Part shown: positions 11,100 through 22,972 of the stretch, in pieces
Position numbering within the stretch: position 1 is the stretch's first letter
Layout: each line of letters begins with the position of its first letter
Source of the DNA: Acanthosoma haemorrhoidale
Taxonomy: Eukaryota; Arthropoda; Insecta; Hemiptera; Acanthosomatidae
Assembly: GCA_930367205.1 (NCBI GenBank)
Contig: OV884015.1
Span: forward strand, 79,313,341 to 79,377,340
Reading direction: 5' to 3'
Length of the DNA stretch: 64,000 nt
Made by a program: the position numbers and the translations under genes
Notes under the pieces: generated by a model
The model's database searches: none
What the model was told of the DNA's origin: nothing
The model's input: the letters and a program-made list of their open reading frames with translations, nothing else

Positions 11100-11460
11100 A
11101 ACGTCATCTGCGTGACAAGTGATCGGCAAAGGGCTCCGTCGTGTGCTGTGTCGGAAGTCTTCTGATCTAAGACTCCACACCGGCAAAGACCTGACCCCTG
11201 ACCGCTGGAATGCCGCGCTCAGAGCCGATGTAAACACCTTTTGCCGTTTCGTTTTGATTGCCAGGCCAAAAATAATACTCCGAGTGGCGCCTCGGGATCA
11301 CACTTCACACGGAGCAGAGGGCTTTTTTAGCTCAGGAAGGAGGTCGCTAGGAGTCGTAACTTTTCCCGGAGTTTACTCAGCCACGTCCAGTACTCCAGGT
11401 GGGTCGTTTGTCAGCGGGCGGGGGCCGCAGTAGTCTGCGCGTTTGTTCCCATTCACTCTT
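11100..11460. other. GC- and CpG-richer island
   Basis: CpG-containing sequence with a 104-codon plus-strand frame (11119-11433) that lacks any recognisable domain and ends in a Gly/Pro-rich tail. CTCCAGGTGGGT near 11393 could be a splice donor. Possibly a promoter or first exon, or a regulatory island. I would not call it a gene. Confidence 0.3.
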
Positions 11461-11488
11461 GTTCATCCACTTTATTTGTGTTTCTTAT

Positions 11489-11839
11489 GGCCCTTTTACA
11501 CGAGCAAGCTTTTGATCGGAAACTTTAACAAACTCACTTGAACAAAAAACTTAATCCCAACATGTTGGGAAATTTTTGATCAATGAGTCAACAACGCTCC
11601 TCGTGTCGTCCAAATATACTAGTCTAATGAATAAGAAGGTTTCAAAGTTAAGGTTACTTTCCCGATACACCTACTCCAGTATTAATCGTCAATTTGAACA
11701 ATACTTAACAAAATGTTACTATGTAAAATAGCGAGCCAGTTTCTGGATAATCTCCTCCTGTGGTCACAGACAATCAAAGTACTAACTGCGATTTATTGAT
11801 CAAGGTTCGGATCAGAATTCGTACTCGTGTAAAAGGCCC
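11489..11839. mobile_element. 351-bp inverted-repeat element (MITE)
   Basis: Ends are GGCCCTTTTACACGAG and, read inward from the right, GGGCCTTTTACACGAG: 16-bp terminal inverted repeats with one mismatch. Subterminal similarity continues loosely (GATC-containing). Non-coding. The target duplication is not clear, so the superfamily is open. GGCCC...TTTACACGA ends recall some PIF/Harbinger-type elements. Confidence 0.65.
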
Positions 11840-13299
11840 TTTACAGAAACGGCGTTTTGTCTTCCCACAATTGATATATTTCTGCGAGGTACAGCTTTAG
11901 TAAGCTTAATTAAACAGATACTTTGAGCAGCTTGGGGGGATTGATGTAGTAGTATATTTATATTTATTGGTAAAATGCAGTTAATCGTAAGGTATGCTTA
12001 AATTTTGTATTATTATTTTCAAATTTCAATGACTGTTATCTGGGTACTTGCTGTTTAACTCATGGAATGACTGTTATTTGTTTGGTGTCATGTCCATTCT
12101 TGTAACCTGCTCGGCTATGCATGTATCAATGTCCAGTTCTTCTATAGTTTTATACTATGGTTACCATATAATATCACTTTTTTCAACACTTTAGGATACT
12201 ATTTATTATAATTTTGATATCTGGGAGAGTTCGTCTATGCTCTTATATGGCTTAGGAAAAAAAGCTCGTGGTTGGTGTGTTCAGGCTAAGAGCCAATAGT
12301 TGAAGCATGTGTCATGTATTGGTAATTTCGAATCAACTACAGGGACTTTCCCCGGCTGAAGTTCTGAAGGGGATTTTTTAAGTACTGCAAAACATAATGC
12401 AAAAAATTATCTCAACATTAAATTTCATACCAACTACCAGCTTTTATCCTCCTTCGTAAAAGACCCTAGACAAACTCCTCAAGCTTTCAAGACCAGACCT
12501 AAAATTTTATTAAATATCATACAACTGTGTCTTGAAAACATCATGATTTGACAGAAATCGTACTATTGTAATTGTTGCATATATAGCTGAGCAGGTAAAG
12601 GAAATATATATGATACCATACAAACAACATTGTTTGTATTCCTGATTTTAAACAAATAACAAGTTTTACTGATGCGCCCTAAGCGGAAAATGACAGTTGT
12701 CACATTTAAAAACATTAGCGCAAAATTTAGTGGATCCACACCTTAGTAAATTTTCCGCAGAACTTGCACCAATTTACCAAGACAAGATAAGTAAACATAC
12801 TGATAACTTATGGATAGAAGAATTGGGTACAATAAATAAATAATATTATATTGGGTCCTCCTAGCTCTCTGAATACAACGCTAATTGCAACTTAATGCAA
12901 CGTAATCATTGTGATATATTATTATTTTATTTTCTGTATTATATTACAATCACTCTGAATTTTGACATCTCTCAGATATTAAAATTTTTTTGTATTTAAA
13001 CATTATATAAAAAGTAGAGAAATTGAATATTTTGGGTTTTACAGAACATATCTCGATAATTTTGTTTAAAACCTGCTTTGACATTGACCAAAAAGAGAAC
13101 AATTAGCATTTAAACAATAATCTACATAATAACATAATATTTGGTTATTTTTATTTGGAGTGAGGTCGCGACGTGTTTTCATGAGAATCATGTTTGTATA
13201 GGAAACGATGAGAAATCATTTGAATGTTAATGGGCTGCAATTACCACACAATTTAAATACTTATCCTAAATGTGCGAGGCTCTGACAATTAATTAACAT
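11840..13299. other. AT-rich intergenic DNA
   Basis: No gene. One perfect inverted repeat with Forkhead-like halves lies at 12618-12639. Confidence 0.45.
12618..12639. promoter_or_regulatory. Forkhead-like palindrome
   Basis: ATACAAACAA-CA-TTGTTTGTAT is a perfect 10-bp inverted repeat with a 2-bp spacer. Each half contains a TGTTTGT Forkhead-type core. It could also simply be a cruciform-prone AT sequence. Confidence 0.3.
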
Positions 13300-13410
13300 T
13301 GAACTGACAGCCTGATTGACTGACTCAGTTATCGAAGGTTATGAACCCGATAATGACTCATCATTGCCGGCAGCAAAAGGTCGTAGCCTTTCGTAATTTT
13401 TCCCGACCTT
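13300..13410. promoter_or_regulatory. Candidate element with two AP-1 sites
   Basis: Two perfect TGACTCA words at 13321-13327 and 13354-13360 lie in a short GC-richer patch of otherwise AT-rich DNA. Regulatory role inferred. Confidence 0.3.
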
Positions 13411-14544
13411 CCCAACTTATTATTTACAAATTTAGCAGTTGATTCTTTTAGAGGAGATTTAATTATAAAAGAGTAATTAAATTAAAAGAGTAAATCATAT
13501 AAACTAGTAGACACGTAGGCAAATTAAAATGACTAACTTAACTGCACGAAAATCATTTAAACGATATTTAAAAATACCACACGGAATTTTATTCTAGGAA
13601 TATTCAGTCACATTAAATGCATTTTTTTTTCAAAAAAAATATTGTAAATTTCTGAGATATTAATCCAAAATTAATATATAATTTAGAATAAAAAACGATC
13701 ATAGTAAAATATATGTTAGCTCTATATATTTGTATATAAATATAAAAGTATTATATGAGACTCATTTTAATACCTTTATACCATTATTTTAGTAGTTACA
13801 AAAATTTAATTTAACACGATTGAAATTTCAATATTTATTGCAATTACAATAATTAAGGATGCCACCGAAGGCCTAGACATTGCTTTCAGTTTTTTTCGCA
13901 TTTTTTAATTATGAAGCTTATACCAGTTTTGGATTAAATCGAGTTGTACCAGATACGGGTAGTAAATATGATACAACTAGATGTGACATTTTAAATCTTT
14001 TGTTTAATATGTTTGGTTTCGTTGTTTTCAGAAATTATATAATTTTGCAGTTACACGTAATGCTTTGAACTGTAGTTATTAATGCCATTTCTTTCTATTA
14101 AGTAGATAATTATGTTTTCTATAGTATTTTATTGTATTTTAGAATTTAATTTCGCACATCGAAGAGACATAAAAAATACATGCTTAGGTGCTAAGACTTC
14201 CATGTGGGCTCCTCTATTTTCTGGACTTTAATTAAGATTATCCTTAACCGTGGAGACAATAAGAACTTTAAATATTAAGTAGTTTCTGAGCTGGGAGTTG
14301 AGGTTTTAAAAGCTCGCAAAATGGATCATAAGTTTTTTTATACATCCTATTATTATTAATAAAAAAAATCCCCATTTCGAGATGCATTTTAGAAAATATG
14401 CTTAAAATATTTAGATCCACTTCATAATTTTATGTTAAAAGTAGACCATACAACACAATTAATGCACTTGTACCTCTCTTGAATTATTTTATTCATGGAA
14501 TCAATGTTCCTTTCTTGTTTTTATCATAAACCAAGCGAAAAGAT
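13411..14544. other. AT-rich intergenic DNA
   Basis: Nothing recognised. Confidence 0.45.
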
Positions 14545-14810
14545 CTTCCCAGATGAGGGTGATGGCGAAGACGGAGGTTGAGTGGAGGACATTAAGAAGG
14601 GCGTTCGTGGTGAAGAAGAAGAAAGCACAGTGCGGTGCTAAGACTTGGGTCATTAAGGGTAGGACAAATAGCTCAGAACCGCCCCACAGCTCACCCTCCA
14701 CTAATATTGATTTCTTTTACACAACCCTCGGATTCCAGCCCACCTACCCCTCTGTGAACACTTGTCCTTTCGCCTCGGGACCTCCCGTTGCTATTGTTTA
14801 GGACTGTTAG
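14545..14810. other. GC-richer island
   Basis: Purine-rich first half (GAAGAAGAAGAAAG), pyrimidine-rich second half. Short frames on both strands show no domain. Exon or regulatory island cannot be decided. Confidence 0.35.
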
Positions 14811-15629
14811 CTTACCAACAGGTCCGAGTGAACCTTAAAAACAATACAAGCTATTGTGAAGGCACTACTGGGGATTTGTTTTATTCGCTGAACTTCCTAA
14901 GGCAGTGAATATCACACCATTCCAGAATCAAAAAAGTAAATTTAGGTTTTATTAAATAACATCTGATATCTTCTCTTCCAATCTAATACTTTATTGTATA
15001 AACAGTTTTTAGTTTTTTACTGTTTCCCTACCTCCTCTTTGCCTGTAGTCCAAACGTCCTGGATTAGGTCTTCTTTACAAGATTTCAAGTGTTACTCACC
15101 AACGTGGTTAACAATCTGTCCTCATCATGTGCATTCTAGTACAGTCTGGGGTGTATTGGATTTAACTTCCCGAAGATATTGAGATGAGACGGGGGCCTGC
15201 AGTCTTACATTCCTGTAAAAACAGGTAAAACGATCTGTGATTCTCCTCATCGCCTGCGCTGGGGAGTCGGATTCAAAGAGTTATTATATTACAGTTGCTA
15301 GCAATGCCTACTACAGTACTACTGAATACTACCGAACGTTCTAGACAAGGAGAATCACGTAATGAAAAACTGCAATACTGTAGTGCAGCTTCATGTAGTT
15401 AGGATTGTTTGAGACTAGAGAGAAAAGGGACACTTTCCAGTCCTACATCAGTACTTATCTGTTATGCACCAAATTCCAATTTATTAATTACGCATAAACA
15501 AATTATTAATTTATAATATTCGTCACGCATCCTTTATCGTGATAACTTTCAACCATCACCCATCCCTACAGCCATACTTGGAGATTAAACCGAATGTAGC
15601 CTCATGTTATTTTGTAAATATTTACTCAC
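14811..15629. other. AT-rich intergenic DNA
   Basis: Nothing recognised. Composition is slightly more balanced around 15180-15280. Confidence 0.4.
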
Positions 15630-15950
15630 TGGGAGTTCTGGCACTGATCAGTCTTCACGCACTTACTGAGCGTCTGTGGCTCTCGGGCTCTCCCTCAGCC
15701 TTGACTGCTACGGAGTAGTGTAGGGGATCTCCCAAATGATTGTTTCCTTCTCCTTAGCCGAGGAGGTGACAATACTGAGTGATATTATATTTATGTATAT
15801 TGTAAGTACGGTGAATGAATGAGTAGATGTAAATTTATTAATATGGTATGAAAGCGATCTTTTGTCACAATCATCTATAGCCCTTCTAGGGAAGATTTAA
15901 TTTTCTTTTAATAAAAATTAACTAAAAGAGAAAAAAAAAGTATTCGTTCT
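15630..15950 (+). mobile_element. Retroelement 3' tail, family C, divergent copy
   Basis: Contains GGAGTTCTGGCA, GAGCGTCTGTGGCTCTCG, GAGGAGGTGACAAT, TGAATGAATGAG, AATATGGTATGAA and a terminal AATAAAAATTAAC followed by an A-rich end, in the same order as the copy at 31915-32270 read on its strand. Confidence 0.6.
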
Positions 15951-16079
15951 TTCAGGCATTCAACATCCATGGTTGTCAAATTCTAATGTTATTCATTTTC
16001 CATTAATTCACTGCTGTTTCTTGTATTGTGCCACGCCTAAGCGATGGGAAAAAGAACAAAAAATGACATAAATATCCTT

Positions 16080-16660
16080 TTAGGATCATTAGCCGGGTGG
16101 TTTTTTGCCGTTTTATGATGTTTCCTTCATTAGGGAGCGGAGACCCCGGAGGTGCCGACCAGAAGAACAAAGACCAGAACGGTGTGTTATTGATGAAGCC
16201 GGGTCGCGGACCAGGTGACTACACTTTGTTGTAGTTGCTTTTTTTTTGTTGGCGCGGCGCCTGCCGTGCAGCGGGGGTCCGGGCAATTAAAACCCTACTA
16301 ACGTATGCCGCAGCATTCAATGACCGCCCATCTTCAGCGTTAACAATCAGGGTTATGTCATGGTCTGTTGGTCCGTATGATGTGGCCACAGATTGTGGAC
16401 ATTTCGAAATGAAATTTTACGGTAACACAGGCATGAATGCGAAAAATGTCTCCAGCACGCACCCTTTTCCGCTCATGTCAGATTCTGCTAATCGCGTTAA
16501 ACTGTTTGTCATGAATCATGTAGCATTGAGCGGAAAACAACAAATTAAAGAGCAATTATCGCTGGTCGGACCAACTAAAAAACGCATATTTCAAAAACGC
16601 AAGAAGAAGTTGTCTTTACTAGACCGACTAGTCGCTTAGTACAGGATATGTCCACTTTGT
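16080..16660. other. GC-richer island
   Basis: Longest GC-richer island of the left half, with a GCGCGGCGCC core near 16250. A 134-codon frame (16235-16639) begins only at a TTG and shows no domain, so I read it as chance within conserved-looking DNA. Regulatory element or non-coding exon possible. Confidence 0.35.
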
Positions 16661-17024
16661 GCATTCGTTCAAAGATTCTATCACTGCCATTCATGAAACG
16701 AACCTGTACAATCCCAGATTTTTAATGATTCCAGCAAATAAGACTAAATAACACACAAACCTAAAAATGATTATTAATGTAAAGCATTTGAAATAGCTAG
16801 TAACGTACATTTTGTTCTAATTATATAATCTAGAATTATATATAAATGAATGATATGTGACGTTCGGGGGCACACAAATGATATGAGAAGGATAAATGTA
16901 GTTGCTCTTAAAGAAACGTTAGTTACTGACATGGAACTTCACGACAAACTTGAGAGCATTAAATAAACTTAGATTACTAAAATTTTACAAAAATTAGGAC
17001 ACGCATTAAGAAAACACAATTTCT
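16661..17024. other. AT-rich intergenic DNA
   Basis: Nothing recognised. Confidence 0.4.
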
Positions 17025-17360
17025 ATCTAAAATTAATAACTGGCTGTAAGAATGAGTACTTACAGTTTGATGTTCTCTGGAGGTAGTCGTTTTTCCACTG
17101 TGGTGCAACTTGTCCGTGAAATGACTTTCATACTCAATCAATACAAATTCGTCAACGAAACCATCTCCTTAACTCACATAGTCACTTGAAAGCACTGGAT
17201 TAAACCGATGTAACTAGAAAAACTATACAAAACCAGCTTGATCGATGCCGCATTAGGTACTGAACCAATCTTTGTTCGGTGGTAAGAAGTTCAACTTTAC
17301 GGACTTGTTCGTACCTGGTGGCTAGTAGTTTTCGAAAGTGGAGGATATACCGAATACTGT
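17025..17360 (-). repeat. Exon-like module, copy 1
   Basis: First of five related modules. Read on the minus strand it holds ACCTCCAGAGAACATCAAACT followed by GTAAGTACTCATT, a consensus 5' splice donor, preceded by a stretch open for about 35 codons (GFVDEFVLIEYESHFTDKLH). Further upstream is a second shorter open patch (TTEQRLVQYLMRHRSSW) in another frame. I do not recognise either peptide. Confidence 0.6.
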
Positions 17361-17499
17361 AATTGTTTTTACAGTATTTTTAATCGTATCATTATTCAAT
17401 ATTAGTGCTTGAGTTATTAGTGAGAAATATACGTAACAGAAAATTAATAAAACACTAATTAAAAAAACTCGATTTCTTCCTACAGTATATAATAAGTGG

Positions 17500-17810
17500 T
17501 TATAAGAATGTGTACTTACAGTTTGATGTTCTCTGGAGGTAGTCGTTTTTCCATTTGTGGTGCAACTAGTCCGTGAAATGACTTTCTCAAAAATTCAAAT
17601 TCGTCAACGAAACCATCTCATTAATTCACATAGTCACTTGAATACACTGGATTAAAATTAGATAACTAGAAAAAGTACAAAACACTATAAGATCCGGCTG
17701 GATCGATGCCACATAAGGTGCTGAACCAAACTTTGCTCGATGGCACAATGTTCAAATTTACGTACATGGTAGCCAGCCAGCTGATTCCAAAAGTGGACGT
17801 AATAAAAAAT
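17500..17810 (-). repeat. Exon-like module, copy 2
   Basis: About 460 bp after copy 1 and collinear with it through the donor-like GTAAGTAC end and the GTTTCGTTGACGAATTTG block, with small indels that shift the frame relative to copy 1. The DNA between copies 1 and 2 is also part of the repeat unit. Confidence 0.6.
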
Positions 17811-17869
17811 TAATCTATAAAAACTAATTATAAAAACAATATTTCTTACTAAAGTTAACAATAATTGGC

Positions 17870-17990
17870 CATAAGAATAAGTGCTTACAGTTTGATGATC
17901 TCTGTAGGCACTTCAGGTGCAACTAGTCCATTATTTTTCTTTTTTTCTCAAAAAATACTAAATTCGTCAGTCAAACCATTAGGTAATTTG
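17870..17990 (-). repeat. Exon-like module, copy 3 (partial)
   Basis: Shorter and more diverged. It keeps GTGCTTACAGTTTGATGATC (donor end on the minus strand), GGTGCAACTAGTCC and AAATTCGTCAG. Confidence 0.5.
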
Positions 17991-18494
17991 TTGTTTAAAT
18001 TATTAGACAGAAAGGTACGTATTAACAACTAATTGATAAAATAATAATTAAATAATTTAAACCAAACAAATATTTTAGGAAAAATACAAGTTTTGCCGGA
18101 TAGAAATATTTGTTTGCCAATTTTTGTGTAATACTTTAACCCTTCATAATTGTCTAAATTTTAAATAATATCTGTTTATTGCTATTGAGCTCTCTTGAAA
18201 AAGAATAAAGAGAGATATCTAACGATGTCAATAACATTCGATTTGTAAAAAATTAACACGAGTTACGAAGCCAAAATATTGACAACAAATATTTCTTTCA
18301 GGAATATCGAGTTAGAACATGGTTTTTCCTCAAATATTTTTTTGATTTCTTAACTTAATTAGAATTTTTTGAAATAAGGTTTATTAAGAATATGCCTCAC
18401 TAATAATTTAACTCTAATATCGAATTATGGTACTATAAACCACATGATGAAAACTAATACAATTATTAGACACTAATACAATAATTAGCTATTA

Positions 18495-18620
18495 CAATTA
18501 AACGACGGTTTCGTTGACGAATTTGTATTTTTTGAGAATGGAAGTTTAGTTGCACCACAATGAAAATAAATAATACCTCCAGAGAACTTCAAACTGTAAG
18601 TACTCATTCATATATACTTT
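18495..18620 (+). repeat. Exon-like module, copy 4 (partial, inverted)
   Basis: Opposite orientation. GGTTTCGTTGACGAATTTG, GTTGCACCACAATGAAAA and AACTTCAAACTGTAAGTACT are in order. The donor-like end is kept. Confidence 0.6.
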
Positions 18621-18734
18621 AGGAAGAAATCCTGTTTTAATTAATATTTTATTATTTTTGCATTACGTATATTTTTCAATAATAGTTTAAACACCAATAG
18701 CAAATAATGATACTAGTATAAAAGTCAATGTGCC

Positions 18735-19090
18735 CACTTGTGGAAACAGCTGGCTGGGGACCATGTACGAACAAGTCCGTTAAGTTGAACTTTGTACCAC
18801 CGAGCAAAGATTAGTTCAGTTCCGAATGCGGCATCGATCCAGTCCGGATCTTATGGTTTAGTGGACTTTTTCTCGTTACATCTGTTTAATCCAATTCATT
18901 CATGTGACTATGTGAGTTAAGGAGATGGTTTCGTTGACGAATTTGTATTGATTGAGTATGAAAGTCATTTCACAGACTAGTTGCACCACAATGAAAAAAC
19001 GACTACCTCCAGAGATCATCAAACTGTAAGTACACATTATTATAGCCAATTATTAACTTTAGAAATCATTTTTATTACCGGTTTATTAAT
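18735..19090 (+). repeat. Exon-like module, copy 5 (inverted)
   Basis: Full-length inverted copy containing CATGTACGAACAAGTCCGTT, GCGGCATCGATCCAG, GGAGATGGTTTCGTTGACG and the donor-like AAACTGTAAGTAC. Point changes introduce stops (TAG after the HFTD-encoding stretch). With copy 4 it forms the right arm of a head-to-head arrangement. Confidence 0.65.
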
Positions 19091-19418
19091 CATTATTGTC
19101 ATTAATTATAATTAACGCAAATCATTAATAATCCAAGCTTATTCAACATGATCCGGCATATTAGCTAATTAGTTAGTATTAGGAATACGAGAACTACATT
19201 TCTTAGTTTACGTAAAAATGTCCGTTAAACAAAAAGTTAAGTTTGTTTTGTAGTGAATAAATCATGTAGAGAATAAGGCATGCTCAAAATGGCTTGGTGT
19301 GTCAGGGATGCTGTATCCAATGGTGTAAGGTCCTTTGATGTTTAAAACAATAGCAACATTGAGCCGATCTGTTGATGGCTGAAAGACAGAAGTCTCCTCA
19401 AGCGATGCATGATTATCC
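19091..19418. other. AT-rich intergenic DNA
   Basis: Nothing beyond the possible edge of the repeat array. Confidence 0.4.
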
Positions 19419-20645
19419 CATTCACCTAGGGCTGCCATCTCTAAAACCTGCTCCCCGGACCGGAAGCGTAAGTTCCCCGGATTTTGGAGCTATCACCCCG
19501 GACATTTCAAAACTTTTTTTCATTCACTTACATCTTGATTAAAATATATTTTACTCCGTACTGGATAGAAGAAAACTTTGATTTGAAGCCTCTTTTGTTG
19601 CATGAAATAGTGTGTTTAATCGTTCTTGTGACGACAAGTTATTAATTTTGCTTTATTTTTTAACCTTCTTAGCTTAGGTATTAAATAAAAAATAAACAAA
19701 CCCAATATTAGTTACTCAGTTAATAAAATTAAATGAAAACTTGTTTAACTTTTTATTTTTCCATACAATTTACAATATTTAGTTTTAAAACAACTTAAAT
19801 CTTAAATCAAATTCAGAAATTTATAATAACTTATACTAAGGAACAATTTTAACAGCCTTACATTTTGCTTTATATTTCAAGAAAGAAAACACAATTTGTC
19901 GTTTTCATCCATAGATCTATGTAACTAAATTAAATCAATATTTAAATCAAATAAAACTATACTTCTTAATTATTTGGCAACTTTTAAAGTAATAACATTA
20001 AAATGTCTTCAAATTTTAAACTTAAATTACTACATTATTAATTTGAACTTTTTGGTAACACTTAATGTACCCAAATAAATAAACACTGAAACAAATACTG
20101 TAGTTCTCTATTGAACTAAATTAAATCAGTCTTTAATTTGTGTTTATTTATGTCAAATAATGATGCTTTTAATGTTTTGGTAATTCTTTATTGCGTTTTC
20201 TTTATTGCTAAAAGATTTATAATAATTTACTTTTGTTCATGTTATTTACCTTGTCTATAATATATCTGCAATAGCGTATAGGGTGATTTCCTATATACTA
20301 AGAATCGCCACACACGTCTACACATCTAATATTTTGCTACGCAGCTAAATAGATTGCTCGCGCTCGCCATTCGCCAGATCACGCCATGCGTCGGTCAAGC
20401 GCGCCCCACCCCCGCTCGCCGCTCGCGTAGTAAAATAGCGTCGGCAGCGCGTGCGGTGAAATACCTAATCCATAGTTTTTATTTACATAAATTATGGGAA
20501 CGGATCTGATCGAAAACCCGGACTTTTATTATAGTCCGGGTTGCACCCGGACTACAATTTAAACCCCGCCCGGACGCTCCCCGGACGTCTTCAAAACTAG
20601 GACAAATCCGGGGAAACCCGGACGGATGGCAGCCCTACATTCACC
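19419..20645. mobile_element. hAT-type non-autonomous element with 8-bp TSD
   Basis: The element spans 19427-20637 (1,211 bp). It starts TAGGGCTGCCATC and ends GATGGCAGCCCTA, and is flanked on both sides by CATTCACC (19419-19426 and 20638-20645), a perfect 8-bp duplication as made by hAT transposases. Subterminal regions carry repeated CCCCGGA/TCCGGGG words, likely transposase binding sites. Internally it is AT-rich apart from a CpG-rich patch at about 20340-20460. No transposase is encoded, so it must be mobilised in trans. Confidence 0.9.
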
Positions 20646-21334
20646 TGATGTCCAATGTGTGAAAGGGTTCGATGAGGATAAAGCCAAATATTTTATGGGA
20701 AACAGTGGTAAGAACGACTCATGTCGTTGCAAAGAAAAAATATTTGCCAGGGTCATTTTAGAGCTTTGTGTTAATTCAAATAGTCACTTTTATGAACTTA
20801 TTATAAGAATTGGTAGTGATGCACACGGTTGGTTATTTAAAATCCTCTGGCAAAGACGACAGGATGCCAGACAAAACCGCATGCTTTTGAAAATCAATTA
20901 GGGTAGTTTATACTGCCAGGGGTTAATCAATCTTGCCCGGGCTAAGTGACCCAGGCCAACGATTTGTCATGACACTAACTGGCGAGTGTTTTCGTCTAGA
21001 TACTTATGTAAGCCTGGATACTTATCTATCCAGATAACTATCGGGGCCCATTGTTTGTCTTAGCGTGGACGATTAATATTCGGACAAATGTTCCTGCCCT
21101 GCGACACAACGGGGTCCCGTCTCATTATACTCTGCCCTTGGGGCTCCGGGAACCCGTCAGCTGTCTTCTCCGCAGTGACGGGTCAGACCTTGAAGGACCC
21201 ATCTGCAAGAGGGCTTTGGAGGTCACGGTGAATCACATTCCTGTTTTATGGTAATGTAAGATCCGCTACACTGACCCTAGCAGCAAAGTAAGCAATGCCG
21301 ATTCAAGAAATTCAAAAATAGGTACTGATACATA
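20646..21334. other. Mixed intergenic DNA with a GC-richer part
   Basis: About 20920-21250 is GC-richer (GGGGTCCCGTC, CTTGGGGCTCCGGGAACCC). No credible frame. Confidence 0.35.
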
Positions 21335-22496
21335 CACTGCTCCACAAAAAAGTGGCGCACATACCAAAATTCTTGAAATTGCTTCCTAATCAAATTATTT
21401 TGTAATTGAGAAAACCCTTAAGTAATAAGGGGCTATTACAAATATAAAGGAAACCCCCAATAAATGCTCAAAAAAATTATTTAAAGAACTTCTTAACTAG
21501 TGTAAGTTAAAGGAGTGGTTGAACTGGGGTTGAGATGTCTTACGCGTCTGCCAAGCTCGTCCCATATGTGCTCTATAGGATTTGAATCCGGGGTCAAGTT
21601 GGCCTCCTCAAAGTCCATATACCCACATCATTGAGATATTGCACAACAAACCTTGCCTGGTTGTCATTATCCTGTATGAAAATGAAATTTACCCCAATAA
21701 ATGATGCAAAAGGGATCACGTACTCCTGGATAATTTTCTCTCGTGAGGACAAGACCTGTGGAACACGTGAAGATGTGTTCACCTTCGAAGAAATTGTACC
21801 CAACACCATCACTGAACCACTTCTGAATTGAACTCTCCCAGTGACATTACACTCAGCGTCACCAGGCATTCGGTAAACTCTCACCCGTCCATCTGGTGTA
21901 TAAAGAGAGGAGCATGACACCTGAAAACAGCTCGTTGCCCCATTCGTTTTGAGTCCACGTGAGGAGTTCCCGAGCAAATTCTAAACGAGCTCTAGGATAC
22001 ACTACTGGTTAACAATGGCCCTGATATCCAAGAGTTTAATACACTTTAATAAGTCTTATTCTGACGGTTTCTGCACATATTGCTACTCCCCGAGTTGTAA
22101 GAAAAAGTTGAGCAGTCTCAGTACCAGTTGAAAACCGACTCCAAAGCGTTCGTAGTACCACGGTCATCTCTTGGCTCGGTCACTCGCGGCTGTCCTGAAC
22201 CGGGTCTGCGATTGCACGAACCTGTCTCAAGACTCTCCGAACAGAAGTTTCAGATAAGCCTACTGCACGGCAAAAAAAAACCTTTTGCTAAATTTTTATG
22301 GATCAGTTGTAAAAGTGTTAGTTTTTGTTTATCCTATTATATAAATGATTAAATAAGACAAACAAAGCCCTTTATTAAAAAAAAAAACATCACTTCTCTT
22401 CAAAAATTATTTTCGTTAAAGAATGAACATTTTATCGTGAGCTTACTTTATAATAACTTTTATAACAGTGCGTAGGTTTTTTTTTTGTGGGCAGTG
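21335..22496 (-). mobile_element. Tc1-like transposon, degenerate
   Basis: Ends are CACTGCTCCACAAAAAA on the left and, read inward from the right, CACTGCCCACAAAAAAA. TA precedes the left end. The roughly 1.16-kb length between ends and a minus-strand Tc1-type transposase relic fit a nearly full-length but dead Tc1 element. Confidence 0.8.
21490..22285 (-). pseudogene. Tc1-like transposase pseudogene
   Basis: On the minus strand, broken by frameshifts and stops, the Tc1 order is visible. First comes an N-terminal helix-turn-helix (AVGLSETSVRRVLRQV) near 22250, then a second DNA-binding stretch (LFLTTRGVAICAETVRI) near 22090. The catalytic part follows, with PDGRVRVYRMPGDAECNVTG, GSVMVLGTISS and FIGVNFIFIQDND, and finally SPDSNPIEHIWDELGRRVR near 21560. 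The second catalytic D (QDN) and the SP-NPIEH motif that carries the third residue in this family are recognisable. Several breaks rule out activity. Intact relatives are about 340 aa. Confidence 0.85.
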
Positions 22497-22972
22497 ATTT
22501 CAACGTTCACGTGACAGTTTCCATTGGTCTGATCTACAGAAAATAACCAACGTTGGCTTGCCATCATATACGTCAACCCTCTTAGATATTACTAATCATT
22601 ATAATAGTGTTTAGCGTAACTTTGGGATTTGAAGCTTCTTGATTCAAATGAAATGAATACTGAATTCATCTTTAGTTATACATGTCTTCCCTTCTATAAC
22701 AAATGTGAGTGCAAGGAAATACACATTTACTGACCGCTTAACTATTCCTTTGGAAGTATAAGTAAATAGTTATTTAATTTTTACCTGCTCATGCATAGGT
22801 GTCATCAACATAATTTTTAATTGGTTCCACAAGATGCTTTCACAGAGAGTCTAAGGTATTTTTGCAGGCCTTAGCTCGACAATAGCAAACACACTCAAGA
22901 AAACAGGGCCAAATGTTGATATCAGTTATGTAGGTTGCATTGAACGGATAACCCAATCGATAAGTGGTTTAA
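22497..22972. other. AT-rich intergenic DNA
   Basis: Nothing recognised. Confidence 0.4.

Noticed and set aside
16235..16639. 134-codon plus-strand frame
   Set aside because: Starts only at TTG, has no domain, and lies in an island better read as non-coding.
17025..19090. CRISPR array
   Set aside because: Units are about 0.4 kb, imperfect, in both orientations and in eukaryotic DNA.
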